From NCBI GenBank assembly GCA_947589015.1, contig CANPZF010000016.1, positions 1-41,055 on the forward strand: a stretch of DNA of 41,055 nt, read 5' to 3'. Shown here in pieces: positions 8,597-18,464 of the stretch (position 1 is the stretch's first letter; the number at the start of each line of letters is the position of its first letter). The DNA is from an uncultured Clostridia bacterium. Its GTDB lineage: Bacteria; Bacillota; Clostridia; TANB77; CAG-508. Below the pieces are notes generated by a model. That model did not search any database. It had not been told where the DNA came from and saw nothing but the letters and a program-made list of their open reading frames with translations. The translations under genes and the position numbers were made by a program.

Positions 8597-11500
8597 TTAT
8601 CCAAATAAACTCATTTGATTACTTTGACTCATTCCTTCTAAACATCCAAATTTTTTCAACAAATCTGTTACTGAATCTCCTACCTTAGAGCGAATTTTCA
8701 GGTCATCTATTGACATAAATTTCCCGTCTTTTCTAGCCTCTACTATCCCTTGTGCTGCTATTGTTCCAAGTCCAGCTATACTATTTAGAGGTGGTCGTAA
8801 CCCTTCTTTCTCCACAATGAATTTTGTACTATCTGATTCATATAAGTCAATTGGTAAAAATTTAAATCCTCTTTCATACATTTCCAATACTAATTCTAAT
8901 ACTGGATACATAACTTTATCTTTTTGTGTTGCATTATTTCCTTGTAAATCTATTTCCTTCATTTTGTTTTTTACTTTTTCTTTTCCATAGCACATTATTT
9001 CACTATCAAATTCATCAGCTGCTCTAATTGAAAAAAATGCTGCATAATATGCTAATGGATGATGTACTTTAAACCATGCTATTCTAAATGCATTTGTTAC
9101 ATATGCCGCTGCATGTGCCTTTGGAAACATGTATTTTATTTTTTCACATGATTTTATATACCAGTCTGGTACATTGTTTTTTTTCATTAATGCTACATCC
9201 TCTGCCCATTTTTCTGGATCTTTTAATGCTTTCCCTTTACGAACTTTTTCCATAATTTTAAATGCTGGATTTGGTGGTAATCCTTGCTTTATCAAATATA
9301 TCATAATATCGTCACGGCAGCATATTGCTTCTGTTAATGTTACTGTTCCTTGTTCTATTAAACTTTGTGCATTTCCTAGCCACACATCAGTTCCATGAGA
9401 TAAACCTGATATACGAATTAATTCATCAAATGTTGTTGGTTTTGTATCTACTAACATTCCTCTTACAAATTTAGTTCCAAATTCTGGTATACCATAACTT
9501 CCGACTTGTGAATGTATTTGCTCTGGTGTTACTCCGTAATGCTTCTGTTGAACTAAATATTGACATTGTTGCTTTATCGTCTAGTGGCACCTTTGTAGGA
9601 TCTATTCCTGTTATATCTTGTAACATACGAATAACTGTTGGATCGTCGTGTCCTAGTATATCTAATTTTAATAAGTTCGCATCTATTGAGTGATAGTCAA
9701 AATGTGTTGTTACAATATCTGAATTTGGATCATCTGCTGGATGTTGTACAGGGCAAAATTCGTATATTTCTCTTCCTTTGGGTACTACTATAATTCCTCC
9801 TGGATGTTGACCTGTTGTTCTTTTTATACCAGTACATCCTGCTGACAATCTTTTGATTTCTGCATTATTTATTGGTATATGTCTTTCTTCAAAATAATTT
9901 TTTACATATCCAAAAGCCGTTTTATCTGCTACAGTTCCTATCGTTCCTGCTTTAAATGTTGTGCCTTTTCCAAATATTACTTCTGTATATTTATGTGCTT
10001 TTGCTTGATATTCTCCTGAAAAGTTTAAATCTATATCAGGTTCTTTATCTCCGTTAAATCCTAAAAATGTTTCAAATGGTATATCCATTCCGTCTTTATC
10101 TAATTTATGTCCACACTTAGGACATTCCTTGTCTGGTAAATCAAATCCATTTTTATATCCATAATCTGTAAAATCTGAATATTTACAATTTGGACATCTA
10201 TAATGTGCTGGTAAAGAATTTACTTCTGTAATTCCTGTCATATTTGCCACAAATGATGAACCTACTGAGCCTCTTGAACCTACTATATATCCATCCTCAT
10301 TTGACTTCCATACTAATTTTTGCGCAATTATATACATAACTGAAAATCCATTTCTTATAATAGAATCTAATTCTTTGTCCAATCTAGTTTGTACCAATTC
10401 TGGTAATGGATCTCCATATAATTCATGTGCTTTTTTATATGCTATATCTTTTATTGTTTGTTCACATCCTGGAATATGTGGTGGACATTTTTCTGGTGAA
10501 ATTGGACTTATTTGTTCACACATATCTGAAATTTTATTAGTATTTGTTACAACTACTTCATATGCCTTTTCTTTTCCCAAATAGCTAAATTCTTCTAACA
10601 TTTCTTCCGTTGTTCTTAAATATAGCGGTGCCTGATAATCTGCATCATCATATTTCTGCCCTGCTTCTAATATACGTCTATATATCTCGTCTTGTGGATC
10701 CATAAAGTGTACATCTCCAGTTGCTACAACTGGTTTATTTAGTTTTTCTCCGTAATTCCACTATTTTTCTATTTATATCTCTTAATGCTTCCTCATCTGC
10801 AACTATTTCCTTTCTAACTAAAAATTGATTATTTCCTATTGGTTGAATCTCTAAATAATCATAATCATTCGCTATCTCTTCTATTTCTTCTTCTGTTTTT
10901 CCGAAGTTCTATTGCTTGATATAACTCTCCTGCTTCACATGCACTTCCGAAGAATTAAACCTTCTGAATATTTTTTATATAAGCTCTTTAAAATACGAGG
11001 TTTTCTATAAAAGTAATGCAAATGTGATAATGAAACTAGTTTATATAGATTTTTAAGTCCTACATAATTTTTAGCTAAAATAATTGCATGATATGTTTTT
11101 AATTTTTTATATTCATCTTTTTTAGCCTCTTCTGTTGTGCTCACTTTATCTATATCTGCAACTTTTTTTGCACCTCTATCTTTTAGCATTTTCATCATTA
11201 CATTAAGTACTTTTACTGTTGTATCTACGTCATCTAATGCTCTGTGGGCTACTTCTACTTTTATTCCTAGATTTTCTGCAATTTTTCCTAGTTTGTACTT
11301 TTTATAGTCTGGAAATAAATCTTTTGCCAAACTCAATGTATCTATATATGTATAGTCAAATTCATATCCTAAAACTTTAGCATTTTGCTTTAAAAATCCT
11401 ATATCAAATCCTGCATTATGTGCTACTAATACAGAACCTTTTATAAATTCCAAAATTTTTGGAAATACCTTTTCTATTGTTTCTGCATCTTTTACCATTT

Positions 11501-13365
11501 CATCTGTAATATTAGTAACTTCTGTTACTCTTTGTGGTATATGTTTTTCTGGATTTACAAAGCAACTAAATTCATCAATTACTTCTCCGTCTTTTACTTT
11601 CATTATTCCAACTTCTGTAATTTTTTCTGTAACAGCCGAAAAGCCTGTTGTTTCTAAGTCTAATACACAATATGTTGTATCTATATCTTGTCCTTTTTCA
11701 TTTGTTACAATTGATGTCTTATCTGGTGCTAAATATGCTTCAACTCCATAAATTACTTTCATGTCTGGATTGTCATATCCCAACATTTTATGTGCTTCTG
11801 GAAATGCTTGAACTACTCCATGGTCTGTTATTGCAATAGATTTCATTCCCCATTTCATTGCTCTTTTTATCAAATCTTTTGCAGATGTCATTGCATCCAT
11901 TTGGCTCATTTGTGTGTGCATATGAAGTTCAACTCTTTTTACTTCACTATTATCTTGTCTTGTTGATTTTTCTACCCCTGTTGACTCTACTATAGTGCTT
12001 ATCATTATTGTTAATTCGTTTGAAAATGTGTCCATTTGTGCAGTTCCAGCTATTTTTATCCCTTTTGCATTTTGAATTCTTTTCATTACTTTTTTACTAT
12101 TGTCTTTATTTAAAAATAGCTTACATGTCATTGTACTAGACCCATCATATATGTCTATGCTTAAAATTATTTTTCCTGACTTTGTTTCTTTGTCCTCCAT
12201 ATAAATAACTTCACCATCTATAGATACTCTTCCATCATCTACTCCTAAATCTGCAATTTTTACTAATGGTTCTGTTATATTTTGGTTATTTCCAAAAATT
12301 AATGGTGTTTCCTCTTCTTCTGGCATTTCTGGAATTACTGCATTGCTTCCGTACTATTGTATTTGCTATTACTGTAATATCTCCTGCATATGTATCTAGT
12401 CCAGCCTTTCCTATTATTTTCACTATTTTTGCTTCTTCCATTTTACTTGTAATGTCATTTCCTTCAGCTATATCTTTTGAAAATGATTTGCATGTAATTA
12501 CACCAGTTCCATCATATATGTCAAAAATTATCATTCCTTTTCCTGATTTTGTTTCTCTTAGCTGACATGTTACAATTCTTCCTTCTAAAGTTACTCTTCC
12601 GTCATTTGCTGTAATGTCCTTTATTTTTACATGGTTTTCTTTTGCTTTAGATGGTTTTCCTATTATATATTCTTGTATTTTTTCATTTTCTTCTAATTCT
12701 GGTACATATTGGTTTTCTCCTTCTTCTGGTATATATCCTTCTAGTTCTTGTGGTGGCATATAATCACTATCATTATATTCTGGTATATTGTTTGCATTAC
12801 TCTTTTCTTGTCTATTCATTTCCTCTATATGTGAAATTATTTGTTTTTCTTCTTGCTCTATAGCTTGTTTTATTTCTTGTATATCTTTTTTAGATAATTC
12901 TTCTATTAATTGTATTTTGTACTCTTTCCCAAATAAATTTTTTAAAACTTTTTCTAATTCTTTGTCTGTTTTCTTTGCTTTTAAAAATTCTGCTCCTCGT
13001 ATATGCATTTTTACTTTTATTTCATTCTCAATTATTTCAATGTCACTTTTCAATAATAGCATTGGCTTTGTTAGAGGATATTTATGTGCCATATATGCTA
13101 TTATATTTTTCCATTCCTTGTCTATTTCTTTTAATATTGTTTCTTCATGGTATTTTATGCTGATATCTATATGTTCAAATTGAAATCTTTCTTTTAAAAA
13201 TTTTTCAAAATACCATATTTCTTTTATCTCTATATATTCATCATATGTTAATTGTACTTGTAATGTATTAGTTTTTTTTATTACATTTAGTGCATCAATG
13301 TTTGCATATTTTATGTTTGAATTTGTCTTATAGTCTTTAAATATTTCTTCTATTTTTTTTGACAC
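8597..13365 (-). CDS. polC: DNA polymerase III alpha subunit, PolC type, with five +1 frameshifts at CGG
   Basis: PolC is the essential replicative polymerase of low-GC Gram-positives. Reading from the GTG at 13365 (AAAGGA upstream) and skipping the C of CGG at 12351, 10949, 10903, 10752 and 9536 gives one open frame of about 1587 residues. Domains in order are an N-terminal region, two OB-fold copies (each with DGRV...ETKSGK...DIYDG), a PHP domain (HMHTQMS, ITDHG), a DEDD proofreading exonuclease (DLETTG, AHNAGFD), a second PHP part ([17 protein letters not shown]), a zinc module (CPNC, CPKC), a polymerase core (EPDIDLNFS) and a C-terminal clamp-binding QMSLF. Every junction restores conserved PolC sequence with a glycine at the shift point. 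Without shifting, no functional product could form. The usual length is nearer 1440; the second OB copy explains part of the excess. Confidence 0.93.
9534..9536 (-). other. polC: CGG +1 frameshift site 5 in polC
   Basis: TTA CGG AGT becomes TTA (C) GGA GTA, giving [11 protein letters not shown] nearby in-frame GTC GGA (9503-9498) contains the same CGGA letters in the other phase and is read normally. Confidence 0.92.
10750..10752 (-). other. polC: CGG +1 frameshift site 4 in polC
   Basis: TTA CGG AGA becomes TTA (C) GGA GAA, giving [17 protein letters not shown], a well-known PolC block. Confidence 0.92.
10901..10903 (-). other. polC: CGG +1 frameshift site 3 in polC
   Basis: CTT CGG AAA becomes CTT (C) GGA AAA, giving IELGKTEEEI. 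It lies only 46 bases after site 2, so two shifts are needed within 16 codons. Confidence 0.9.
10947..10949 (-). other. polC: CGG +1 frameshift site 2 in polC
   Basis: CTT CGG AAG becomes CTT (C) GGA AGT, giving [13 protein letters not shown]. Glycine is conserved at this place in PolC. Confidence 0.94.
12349..12351 (-). other. polC: CGG +1 frameshift site 1 in polC
   Basis: GTA CGG AAG becomes GTA (C) GGA AGC, giving [15 protein letters not shown]. It lies between the two OB-fold copies, so the identity of the glycine cannot be checked against a conserved block. The frame change itself is certain. Confidence 0.85.
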
Positions 13366-13399
13366 TTTTATCGCTTCCTTTTAATATTAAAATTGTATC

Positions 13400-13428
13400 A
13401 CACTTTTATTAATCAATAAAGAATATTT
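13400..13428 (-). promoter_or_regulatory. Promoter candidate for polC
   Basis: The minus strand carries TTTATT, 17 bases and then TACAAT, just upstream of the polC ribosome binding site AAAGGA. The -10 is good and the -35 weak. Confidence 0.4.
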
Positions 13429-13444
13429 TTTAAAATTTTTAGTC

Positions 13445-13480
13445 AAAAAAAAACACAGATTATTTTTTAATTTCTGTGTT
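13445..13480 (-). terminator. Intrinsic terminator of the DUF4190 gene
   Basis: AACACAGA (13452-13459) pairs with TCTGTGTT (13473-13480). On the minus strand the stem runs into a T-run. It lies 12 bases beyond the stop codon and separates the gene from polC. Confidence 0.85.
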
Positions 13481-13491
13481 CTTTTATTTTA

Positions 13492-13947
13492 TTATAAATT
13501 ATATTCTTCATCATAAAATGAATCATAACTATAATTATAATCATCATCTTCATCCTCAATAAGTTCAGTCAATCCTCCAAATCCTATACTTAATGCTATT
13601 ATTGTAAATATGAATAAAACTATTAGTGCTCTAAGTACTAATGATATTGCACCTGTTACTATACCTGCTATTGCCATTCCTTTTGTTTCTGACTTTAGAC
13701 ATATTATTCCAAATGTTAATGCTAATATAGCACATGGTATCGATATTACATATATAAAACAAAATACTATAGAAACAATTCCTAATACCAAAGAAGCTAT
13801 GCTCAATCCCTTTTTATTACTTACTTCAGTATCTTTTTTTAAATTTTGTTTAGGATTTTCAATGCCACCAACTATAGTTTTTTCAGCTATTTTAGTGTCC
13901 TCAATTGATTCTTCTTTTATCATTTCTTTTTGTTCTTCATTTTCCAT
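13492..13947 (-). CDS. DUF4190 membrane protein
   Basis: A 151-residue protein with a charged N-terminal cytoplasmic part (about 1-45), then the DUF4190 pattern: ASLVLGIVSIVF, a second hydrophobic block and KGMAIAGIVTGAISLV. This makes two to three membrane segments (about 47-125). The C-terminus is an acidic, Tyr-rich tail. The family's function is unknown. The start at 13947 follows GGGAGGG. It stands alone between rseP and polC with its own terminator. Confidence 0.85.
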   Translation of the reverse strand: MENEEQKEMIKEESIEDTKIAEKTIVGGIENPKQNLKKDTEVSNKKGLSIASLVLGIVSIVFCFIYVISIPCAILALTFGIICLKSETKGMAIAGIVTGAISLVLRALIVLFIFTIIALSIGFGGLTELIEDEDDDYNYSYDSFYDEEYNL

Positions 13948-14031
13948 AAAAATCCCTCCCCTACATTAATATTATACCACAAATGTACTTATATGACAAA
14001 TAATAAATACAGCATTTAGTTAATGTAGCAT

Positions 14032-15282
14032 TTAAAAAATTCTGATTACATCTCGATAAGTTACATATAATGATAATGCAATTATTAAAGAAAATCCTAT
14101 TAATTGTATATTTATTTCTGTTTTTTCTGTTAAAGGTTTTCGCCTAATTGCTTCTATTATTAATATTACTATTTTACCTCCATCCAAAGCAGGTATTGGT
14201 AATAAATTTGTTATTCCTAATGATAAAGATATTAATGCTAACATGTATATAAATTCTCGTACTCCATCTGTTTTTGCTACTACCTCTGAGATTCCTACTG
14301 GTCCCATCATTTGGTCTACACCTATATTTCCTGCAACTAACATTTTTAAATTATCTATTATAGAAAATGCAAAATTTTTTGTTTCTATTCCTGCATATAT
14401 TATTCTATTTATTAATGTATCTTCTGCTACTTTAAAATTAATTCCCAAATAATATGTTGGTACAATTTCAGGTATTACCTCTATATCTATTTGTTCATTT
14501 TCTCTTTGAACTGTAAATAGTATTTTTTCTATATTTTCTTTATTTACTAATTCTATAATTTTGTTTGTATCTCCGTTCACTTCTTCTCCATTTATTTTTA
14601 TAATTTTATCATTTGATTTTATTCCACTTTTTTCGCTACTACTTCCTTTTTCAACTGCTGATACTTTTCCATCTTCACTTAAATATATTCCAGTTACTCT
14701 TGTTTCTACTTCTGTTGGTGTTATTTTGTAGTCTATTTTCTTTCCCTTTCTTTCTATCTTTATATTCAGTTCTTCGCCTTTTGAATTATTCATTATTTCA
14801 CTTATATCATATTTGTTGCTAACTTTTTTATTACCTATTTCTATTATTTTATCTCCTTGTTGAAGTCCTATGTCTTGTGCTGCATATCCATCTATTGTTG
14901 TATCTATTTCATTTGATATATATACTCCTTCACTTGTCATTAGTATAAAATATACCACAACTGCAAATATTATATTAATTATTGCTCCTGCTGCTACTAT
15001 TGCAATTCTTTTTGGAATACTTGCTTTAGAAAATGATTTTTCATTTTCTGATTGTTCAGTTTCTCCTTCCATACTCACAAAACCACCAAATGGTAAAGCT
15101 CTTATTGCATACTTAGTTTCTTTTCCCTGTTTTTGCCATATTGTTGGTCCAAATCCTATTGCAAATTCATTAACCTGTACCTTACTTAATTTTGCAACAG
15201 TAAAATGTCCTAATTCATGTATAAATACTAAAAATCCTAATAAAAATATAATTTTTATTGCAGCTATAAAAAATGCTATCAA
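14032..15282 (-). CDS. rseP: RIP metalloprotease RseP (site-2 protease)
   Basis: A membrane zinc protease that cuts transmembrane segments, for example of anti-sigma factors. The zinc motif HELGH lies in the first membrane segment, PDZ domains occupy the middle (GYAAQDIGLQQGDKI and SSSEKSGIKSNDKI), and the second active-site block NLLPIPALDGGK lies near the C-terminus. The start needs care. The longest reading (15333) overlaps cdsA, an ATG at 15297 overlaps its own GGAGG, and a TTG at 15282 lies eight bases after GGAGG and is chosen, giving about 416 residues. It ends the run pyrH-frr-ispA-uppS-cdsA-rseP, a common Firmicute order, here without dxr. Confidence 0.93.
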   Translation of the reverse strand: MIAFFIAAIKIIFLLGFLVFIHELGHFTVAKLSKVQVNEFAIGFGPTIWQKQGKETKYAIRALPFGGFVSMEGETEQSENEKSFSKASIPKRIAIVAAGAIINIIFAVVVYFILMTSEGVYISNEIDTTIDGYAAQDIGLQQGDKIIEIGNKKVSNKYDISEIMNNSKGEELNIKIERKGKKIDYKITPTEVETRVTGIYLSEDGKVSAVEKGSSSEKSGIKSNDKIIKINGEEVNGDTNKIIELVNKENIEKILFTVQRENEQIDIEVIPEIVPTYYLGINFKVAEDTLINRIIYAGIETKNFAFSIIDNLKMLVAGNIGVDQMMGPVGISEVVAKTDGVREFIYMLALISLSLGITNLLPIPALDGGKIVILIIEAIRRKPLTEKTEINIQLIGFSLIIALSLYVTYRDVIRIF

Positions 15283-15310
15283 ATGTGTTTCCTCCATATA
15301 CAAAAATTTA

Positions 15311-16114
15311 TTATAATAATGTAAGTAATGCATATGCTAAAGGTGCTAAAAATATTAAACTGTCAATTCTATCTAACATTCCACCATGTCCTGGAATTAA
15401 ATTGCTAAAGTCTTTTATATCAACAAATCTCTTTATACTAGAAGCTGCAAAATCTCCTATTTGCCCAACTAAACTAAGTACAGTTCCTATCATGCCTACA
15501 TATATATATGAATAATTCATATTCCAATATGTATTTGCAACATATGTATATATTAACATTAATGTAACTGCACCTATAGTTCCTGCAATACATCCTTCAA
15601 TTGATTTTTTAGGGCTTACTTTACTAAATTTGTGTTTTCCGAATTTTTTTCCTATAAAGTAAGCAAATATGTCAGTTCCCCATGCTGCAAATAATGCATA
15701 CCATATTAATATTTTCCCATTATGCATTCCATCTATAAAAGCTACAAACATTATAAGAAATACTACATAAAATATTCCTATAAATGTATATGCAATATCT
15801 TTAAAACTAGTTTTCATATCTGTGGCTATAACCTGTGCAAATAATAATATCAATATTGTCGAAATCGATATAGTTATCGACATACTTAAATACTGTATTG
15901 GTACTATATGTATTAATGCTATTCCCAAACAAGCAAGATAACTTATCCATTTCACTGGTTTGCATACCTTCGAAACTGCATTTAAATATTCATTCATTGC
16001 AAGTAATGCTATTATTGACAATGCTATATCTACAACATATTTATCTCCTATTAATAATACTAATAATACTAGTGGAAATCCTAATAGTCCAGAAGTTATT
16101 CTTTTAATATCCAT
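15311..16114 (-). CDS. cdsA: Phosphatidate cytidylyltransferase
   Basis: CdsA makes CDP-diacylglycerol from phosphatidic acid and CTP, the precursor of phosphatidylglycerol and cardiolipin. The 267-residue protein is almost entirely membrane-embedded, with about seven to eight segments. The family signature is present near the C-terminus: SSIKRFVDIKDFSNLIPGHG followed by GGMLDRIDS. The start follows GAAAGGA. It lies 18 bases after uppS and is followed directly by rseP. Confidence 0.96.
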   Translation of the reverse strand: MDIKRITSGLLGFPLVLLVLLIGDKYVVDIALSIIALLAMNEYLNAVSKVCKPVKWISYLACLGIALIHIVPIQYLSMSITISISTILILLFAQVIATDMKTSFKDIAYTFIGIFYVVFLIMFVAFIDGMHNGKILIWYALFAAWGTDIFAYFIGKKFGKHKFSKVSPKKSIEGCIAGTIGAVTLMLIYTYVANTYWNMNYSYIYVGMIGTVLSLVGQIGDFAASSIKRFVDIKDFSNLIPGHGGMLDRIDSLIFLAPLAYALLTLL

Positions 16115-16132
16115 ATTTTTTTCCTTTCGTTT

Positions 16133-16846
16133 CTAATTTGCTCCAAATTTTCTTGTTCTCTTTTGATATTCTATAATTGCTTCATCTATATCTTGTTCTG
16201 TAAAGTCTGGCCAATACTTATTTACAAATAAAAATTCCGTATATACTAATTGCCATGGTAAGAAATTACTTAGTCTTTGTTCTCCACTTGTTCTTATCAA
16301 TAAATCTGGATCTGGTTGGTTTTTTGTATATAAACTATTTGAAATCAATTCTTCATTTATATCATTTACATCTATTTTCCCATCTTTTATATTTTGAGCT
16401 ATTTCTCTTAATCCATGAACTATTTCATCTCTACCTCCATAATTTATTGCAATATTAAATACAACACCTGTATTGTTCTTTGTTCTTTCCATGCAATTAT
16501 TTATACTTTTTTGCATCCCATTTGACAGAACAGATATATCCCCTAATATTTTTACTTTTATATTTTCACTATCTGCTCTTTTTGAATAATCATCTAGATA
16601 ACTTTGTAATAACAACATTAAGCTTGATACTTCATCTTCTGCTCTTTTCCAGTTTTCAGTTGAAAATGCATATACTGTTATATATCCTAAGCCAATTTTA
16701 TTTGCATATCTTACTATTTTTTCTAAAGTTTTTGCTCCTTCTTTATGTCCAAAACTTGCTGGTTTTCCTCTTTCCTTTGCCCATCTTCTATTGCCATCCA
16801 TAATAATTGCAATATGTTTTGGCATATACTCTTTATTAAGATTCAT
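16133..16846 (-). CDS. uppS: Undecaprenyl diphosphate synthase
   Basis: This cis-prenyltransferase extends farnesyl diphosphate with isopentenyl diphosphate to C55-PP, the carrier for cell-wall precursors. The catalytic block IAIIMDGNRRWAKERG is near the N-terminus, YAFSTENWKR follows, and DLLIRTSGEQRLSNFLPWQ near the C-terminus is diagnostic. The true start is the ATG at 16846, which follows GTGGAGGAG. An upstream ATG at 16897 would add 17 residues coded by the arm of a palindromic repeat and is not believed. The gene lies between ispA, which makes its substrate, and cdsA. Confidence 0.96.
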   Translation of the reverse strand: MNLNKEYMPKHIAIIMDGNRRWAKERGKPASFGHKEGAKTLEKIVRYANKIGLGYITVYAFSTENWKRAEDEVSSLMLLLQSYLDDYSKRADSENIKVKILGDISVLSNGMQKSINNCMERTKNNTGVVFNIAINYGGRDEIVHGLREIAQNIKDGKIDVNDINEELISNSLYTKNQPDPDLLIRTSGEQRLSNFLPWQLVYTEFLFVNKYWPDFTEQDIDEAIIEYQKRTRKFGAN

Positions 16847-16866
16847 TTTCTCCTCCACAACTTTTA

Positions 16867-16970
16867 ACTTGCCAATAGGGACGCTCTTAAATGGCAACTC
16901 ATAAACATAATATTATTATTATTTGATATTTATTGTAAATTGCCATTTAAGAGCGTCCCTATTGGCAACT
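16867..16970. repeat. Palindromic element with GGGACGCTC core
   Basis: Arms 16867-16896 and 16940-16970 are inverted repeats carrying TTGCCAATAGGGACGCTC and TTAAATGGCAA, with a 43-base AT-rich loop. The core matches the element at 8438-8585 with one base changed. It fills the gap between the ispA stop and the uppS ribosome binding site. Confidence 0.85.
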
Positions 16971-17856
16971 ATCTATTTCTATTTTGTATATATAAAGCAA
17001 GTTCCTTTAAAAACTGTGCCTTATCTCCAAACGGTTCTAATTTTTTTATTGCTTCTTTTGTTAAATTTTCTAAAATTTCTTTTGCTCCTTCTAAACCATA
17101 TTTAGATACATATGTACATTTTTTTAATGAAGCATCATTTCCTACTGGTTTTCCTAATACTTTTTCATCGCCTTCTTCTGATAAAATATCATCTTTTACT
17201 TGAAATGCTAATCCTATTTTTTCCGCATACTCACCTAATTCCTGTATTTCCTGATTTGAAGCTCCTGCCAAAATTGCTCCTATTCTAACACAGAGTTTTA
17301 TTAAGGCTCCTGTTTTATTTTTGTGAATATATTCTAAATATTGATTTGATATTTCCTTGCCTTCATATTCTGTATCTACATATTCTCCTGCTATTAATCT
17401 ATTGATAGCTTCTGAAAATTCTTCAAATACTTGTAATTTAGAAGGTAGTTCTTGATAATGTGTGTTTTTTATATCTTTACTTATTACCTGATATGCTCCA
17501 TTTAGTAATCCATCTCCTGCTAAAATTGCAGTTGCCTCATTAAATTTTTTGTGATTTGTTGGTTTTCCGTGCCTAAAGTCATCATTATCTATTCCTGGTA
17601 AATCGTCATGTATTAAAGAAAAATTATGTACCATTTCAACAGCTATAGCATATGGCATACATTGTTGTATATTATCTTTAAATAGCTGATAAGTACTTAT
17701 AATCAAAATAGGTCTTAATCGTTTTCCTCCTGCCATTAAACTATATTCCATTGATTGGTTTAATACTTTTTCTGGACATTCTTCTTTTAATATATACTTT
17801 TCTAGTTCACTGTTTACTATATCTTGATACTTTTTTAATTCTTCTTTAAATTCCAT
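16969..17856 (-). CDS. ispA: Polyprenyl (farnesyl) diphosphate synthase
   Basis: A trans-prenyltransferase that condenses isopentenyl diphosphate with dimethylallyl and geranyl diphosphate to farnesyl diphosphate. The first Asp-rich motif is in LIHDDLPGIDNDDFRHGKPT, with GGKRLRP upstream; the second is FQVKDDILSEEGD. The 295-residue length is typical of IspA. The stop codon touches a palindromic repeat. It lies 21 bases downstream of frr, in a run that leads to undecaprenyl carrier synthesis. Confidence 0.95.
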   Translation of the reverse strand: MEFKEELKKYQDIVNSELEKYILKEECPEKVLNQSMEYSLMAGGKRLRPILIISTYQLFKDNIQQCMPYAIAVEMVHNFSLIHDDLPGIDNDDFRHGKPTNHKKFNEATAILAGDGLLNGAYQVISKDIKNTHYQELPSKLQVFEEFSEAINRLIAGEYVDTEYEGKEISNQYLEYIHKNKTGALIKLCVRIGAILAGASNQEIQELGEYAEKIGLAFQVKDDILSEEGDEKVLGKPVGNDASLKKCTYVSKYGLEGAKEILENLTKEAIKKLEPFGDKAQFLKELALYIQNRNR

Positions 17857-17877
17857 TATGACACATCCTATCTGAAA

Positions 17878-18426
17878 TTATATAGACATTATTTCTTGTT
17901 CTTTCTTTTCTAAAATTTTATCTATTTCTTCTATATTTTTGTCTGTTATTTTTTGAACTTCGCTTTCTGCTTGTTTTAGTTCATCCTCTGTTATTTCTCC
18001 TTCTTTTTGTTTTGATTTTGCTTCATCTATTCCATCTCTTCTTGCAGCTCTTACTGTAACTTTTGCTTCTTCTGCCATTTTTTTAATGTCTTTTACAATT
18101 TCTTTTCTTCTTTCTTCATTTAATTCAGGAAAGGCTAGTCTTATGACTTTTCCATCATTATTTGGATTAATTCCAATATCTGATGCAAGTATCGCTTTTT
18201 CTATTTCTTTTAAAATGCTCATATCCCATGGTTGTATAACTATTAACCTTGCCTCTGGTACTGATACTCCAGCAACCTGATTAATAGGTGTTGGTGTTCC
18301 GTAATAATCTATTTTTACCTTATTTAAGATTGCTGGATTTGCTCTTCCAGCTCTTACTTCTGATAATCTTTCGTTAAAATTATTAATTGTTTTTTCCATT
18401 TTTTCTTTCATGTTTGAAAAATCCAT
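17878..18426 (-). CDS. frr: Ribosome recycling factor
   Basis: RRF splits post-termination ribosomes together with EF-G. The 182-residue protein has the standard form: VRAGRANPAIL, YYGTPTPINQVA, then IQPWD, and a long C-terminal helix. The start at 18426 follows AAGGAGAG. pyrH lies 38 bases upstream. Confidence 0.97.
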   Translation of the reverse strand: MDFSNMKEKMEKTINNFNERLSEVRAGRANPAILNKVKIDYYGTPTPINQVAGVSVPEARLIVIQPWDMSILKEIEKAILASDIGINPNNDGKVIRLAFPELNEERRKEIVKDIKKMAEEAKVTVRAARRDGIDEAKSKQKEGEITEDELKQAESEVQKITDKNIEEIDKILEKKEQEIMSI

Positions 18427-18464
18427 AATTAATTTTCTCTCCTTTTATAAAAATTTATGATTAT

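Noticed and set aside
10704..10934. Insertion within polC between two large reading frames
   Set aside because: The stretch codes normal PolC sequence once the three CGG shifts at 10947, 10901 and 10750 are applied.
8597..13365. polC as a decayed pseudogene
   Set aside because: All five frame changes are +1 at CGG, no internal stop or missing domain remains after correction, and the gene is essential in such bacteria. Decay would give mixed lesions.
16846..16897. Signal-like N-terminal extension of UppS
   Set aside because: It is coded by a repeat arm and the ribosome binding site supports the later start.
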